DNA of 8,399 nucleotides, taken from NCBI GenBank assembly GCA_030638185.1, contig DAOWFD010000107.1, positions 1-8,399 on the forward strand, written 5' to 3'. Positions 6,425 through 8,399 of the stretch are shown here, one piece after another. The DNA is from Candidatus Aegiribacteria sp. Lineage in GTDB: Bacteria > Fermentibacterota > Fermentibacteria > Fermentibacterales > JCC-6. The notes beneath the pieces were generated by a model. That model was not told the DNA's origin. It saw nothing but the letters and a program-made list of their open reading frames with translations, and ran no database searches. The translations under genes and the position numbers were made by a program. Positions within the stretch are counted from its first letter, which is position 1. Every line of letters starts with the position of its first letter.

Positions 6425-8113
6425 GTGGGTTGTAATCGCTGGCGAAGGATTATTGTAGTCTTCCTGTTCGTGGTGATTTTCTGGATCATCCTTCCTTCCT
6501 CGATAATGCTGTCTTCAATTCTTCTGGATCGGTGTTTTGGACTGGGTTTTCATCCATGTGATGCGGTTACTTTCTGTTCCTGGACACTATTCCTTGGCTC
6601 CTTCTCAATACTACTTATGGCAGTAGCTCAATACCGGCGTCAAGCCGGTGAATGGCCCGTCTCCGTTCTTCCCTCCAAGCGGCTGGCACACTGCGGTCTC
6701 TACCGTCTCTGGAGGCATCCCATTTACCTGTTTTTTACTCTCTCACTCTTCTTCTCAGCACTGCTCATGGGTTCGGGAAGTATGCTTCTCATTGTTCTTC
6801 CACTGTTCACAGCGGCTGTGATACTCTACTCAAAACGGGAAGACCAGAAACTGATAGAGGGTTTCGGAGACTGTGCGGCCGGTTACATCGGAAGAACCGG
6901 AGTCATCATTCCCAGGCTTCAGACGCTGCTTCGGGTTCTCCTGCTGTTGATCACCAGAATCTTCTTTCATGTCCAGATCAACTATCGAAACAGGATTCCT
7001 AAGGAAGGTCCACTCTTTATAGTAGCATCCCACAGGAGTTATCTTGATCCTATATTTATCTCATACGCAGTGAGAAGGAATATCAGTTTCGTTACAACTG
7101 CCCGGTTATTCCGTAATCCGCTGTCCTCGCTGTTTTTCAATCATTTGGGGTGTATAAAAAGGATGCGCTACAGAAAAGACATCGAATGCATGAGAAGGAT
7201 CTCGAAGGAGATCCGGGAATGTGGAATCGTTGTAATCTTCCCCGAAGGGGAGCGATCCTGGACAGGGGAAATGGGAAACCTAAAGGAGGAGTGTCCGAGA
7301 CTGTTCCTCAAGTTCCCGGATGTGCCGATCCTGCCTCTTCGCATAGAAGGCAATTATGCTGTCTGGCCCCGTTGGCGCAGAAAACCCTCTTCCGGTAAAA
7401 TCCGGGTCACCGTATTACCCGCTTTCAAACCCCTCGTGGATGATACTTCAGGGAGCCTGTCAGCAAGAATTGTAGAATGCATTGAACCGCACGATTCAGA
7501 ACCAGAAAAGAAAGACGGATCATCATGCGCAGGGATTGGGAAAGTGCTTTATCGATGCCCGGAATGCAGTGCATTCCTGCCTTTGATGGATGCTGCTGAA
7601 TCATCTTTTGAATGCGGCTCCTGCGGAACCCTTTTCACCCTTGACGGATTCTTCAGGCTTCATTTCAAAAGGGGTAATGAAACTGTCGTATTGCCTCTGG
7701 CTGAAGCGTACAGGCAGATCAGAATTACTCGAAAAGACCTTGACGGCAGAGTCTTTCGAGGTGAGAAGGATATCTCTTTCAAGCCGGAGATCCCTTCCGA
7801 GAGAATTCTAGCCCTCGGCTCTGATGTTGCTGTTTCCATACAGTATCCGGAAGGCTCAATGGAAGAAATTGGACGGGGCCAGATTCTCCTGACCAATCAC
7901 AGGATTATCATGCCGGGGGATCCTGAACATGTGCTTGAGCTTGCAAAGATTTCCAGTATAACCACTGAGGGCTGCAGTCGTCTCCAGCTTTTTAATTCCT
8001 CTTCGGATACGCTCTACCAGATACTCTTTATAAATGAAAGCGTTCTGCTATGGCAGGACCTACTGGTCCTGTCCGTAGAAGAGATAACGGGACAGACTCC
8101 CAACAGGAGCTAA
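6425..8113 (+). CDS. Four-part membrane fusion: ICMT-like methyltransferase + PlsC acyltransferase + zinc ribbon + GRAM/PH-like domain
   Basis: The 562-residue product from GTG 6425 has four modules. Residues 1-165 form a membrane domain with helices near 8-30, 52-70 and 100-135 and the methyltransferase motif GLYRLWRHPIYL (91-102), followed by KREDQKLIEGFG, as in isoprenylcysteine carboxyl methyltransferase and phospholipid N-methyltransferase relatives. After another hydrophobic segment (168-182), residues 185-335 form a PlsC domain with HRSYLD (His203, Asp208; the HX4D catalytic motif), FPEGERS (272-278) and LPLRIEG. These enzymes move acyl chains onto lysophospholipids. Residues 375-402 are a zinc ribbon (CPEC, Cys378/381; CGSC, Cys397/400). 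The tail (about 455-545, GQILLTNHRIIM) resembles GRAM or bacterial PH lipid-binding domains. GTG 6425 follows GAGAGG by six bases. The same frame is open back to GTG 6341, which has no ribosome site, so a 590-residue form is possible. A role in membrane lipid synthesis is likely; substrates are unknown. The radical SAM gene follows after four bases. Confidence 0.88.
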   Translation: MGCNRWRRIIVVFLFVVIFWIILPSSIMLSSILLDRCFGLGFHPCDAVTFCSWTLFLGSFSILLMAVAQYRRQAGEWPVSVLPSKRLAHCGLYRLWRHPIYLFFTLSLFFSALLMGSGSMLLIVLPLFTAAVILYSKREDQKLIEGFGDCAAGYIGRTGVIIPRLQTLLRVLLLLITRIFFHVQINYRNRIPKEGPLFIVASHRSYLDPIFISYAVRRNISFVTTARLFRNPLSSLFFNHLGCIKRMRYRKDIECMRRISKEIRECGIVVIFPEGERSWTGEMGNLKEECPRLFLKFPDVPILPLRIEGNYAVWPRWRRKPSSGKIRVTVLPAFKPLVDDTSGSLSARIVECIEPHDSEPEKKDGSSCAGIGKVLYRCPECSAFLPLMDAAESSFECGSCGTLFTLDGFFRLHFKRGNETVVLPLAEAYRQIRITRKDLDGRVFRGEKDISFKPEIPSERILALGSDVAVSIQYPEGSMEEIGRGQILLTNHRIIMPGDPEHVLELAKISSITTEGCSRLQLFNSSSDTLYQILFINESVLLWQDLLVLSVEEITGQTPNRS

Positions 8114-8117
8114 TATC

Positions 8118-8399
8118 ATGAATTACGGAAGAGAAATATCCAGTTCACGCATTATTGACAGGTTCCCGCGTCTGAAGAACCGGATTATGACAGGATTTCA
8201 GCATAGAGTTCTGAAAGTATTTTCAAGCCTGGAGGGAAAGAACCCATGGGACCGGCTTTTTGCCAGACTGTCAAGATCGCTGCTGGGGGCTCACCTCTAC
8301 TCGATCAAACTGGAACTCAATACTGCATGTACACTCAACTGCAAGATGTGCTACGTTGAACATGATAATGAAACCCTCCCTCCCGCCCTTCTTAAGCTA
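8118..8399 (+). CDS. Radical SAM protein, 3' end off the right edge
   Basis: The first 94 codons are visible. The ATG lies eight bases after AGGAG, which is itself inside the end of the preceding gene, and only four bases separate the TAA and the ATG, so the two genes are almost certainly cotranscribed and perhaps translationally coupled. After a basic, helical N-terminal stretch of about 60 residues (ISSSRIIDRFPRLKNR, FQHRVLKVF) comes IKLELNTACTLNCKMCYVEH, with Cys71, Cys75 and Cys78 in the CX3CX2C motif that binds the [4Fe-4S] cluster cleaving S-adenosylmethionine. The CTLNCKMCYV form is typical of the large group including PqqE/MoaA/SPASM-type enzymes, but the subfamily-defining C-terminus is not visible. 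The N-terminal extension before the motif is longer than in minimal members. With the acyltransferase fusion upstream, a lipid- or envelope-modifying reaction is possible; this is inference from position only. Confidence 0.92.
   Translation, partial: MNYGREISSSRIIDRFPRLKNRIMTGFQHRVLKVFSSLEGKNPWDRLFARLSRSLLGAHLYSIKLELNTACTLNCKMCYVEHDNETLPPALLKL

Overview
The window looks like chromosomal DNA of an anaerobic, uncultured-type bacterium with a cell envelope that exports large secreted proteins. The pointers are an anaerobe-type hybrid cluster protein (hcp), a gingipain-like C25 peptidase ending in a FlgD-like/type IX-type sorting domain, and secreted proteins with no close textbook counterpart. 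This mix is typical of FCB-superphylum relatives such as Fermentibacteria, Eisenbacteria and WOR-3-like lineages. That placement is inferred from protein style and was not tested by a search.

Left part (1-2299). A 3'-truncated hcp gene runs leftward off the edge. It is divergent from a small Rrf2-family regulator with three cysteines. The 178-base gap between them carries a back-to-back promoter pair, and both -35 hexamers lie inside a perfect 9-bp inverted repeat. The pair reads as a nitrosative-stress or Fe-S-sensing module in which the regulator could control both genes. Convergent to the regulator is a complete PrsW-type intramembrane metalloprotease.

Middle part (2300-6340). After a 309-base divergent spacer comes a group of secreted-protein genes, each damaged in a different way. 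The first (2624-3481, +) has a signal peptide and a single in-frame TGA at codon 85, and is followed by a strong rho-independent terminator. Facing it is a 5'-truncated paralog (3756-4103, -) that keeps only the C-terminal part. Directly upstream of that fragment on the same strand is a C25 cysteine-peptidase gene (4099-6076, -). It has lost an internal piece including the expected catalytic His segment and is frame-shifted at the junction, but keeps the catalytic-Cys motif and sorting domain. The gap 6077-6424 holds a possible degraded coding remnant and a small hairpin.

Right part (6425-8399). A 562-codon membrane protein joins four modules: an isoprenylcysteine-methyltransferase-like membrane domain, a PlsC-type acyltransferase, a zinc ribbon and a GRAM/PH-like tail. 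Four bases after its stop begins a radical SAM gene with a CX3CX2C motif, cut by the right edge. The tight spacing suggests one operon, perhaps for lipid or envelope modification. This fusion and its radical SAM partner, together with the nested divergent promoter of hcp/rrf2, are the most interesting parts of the window.
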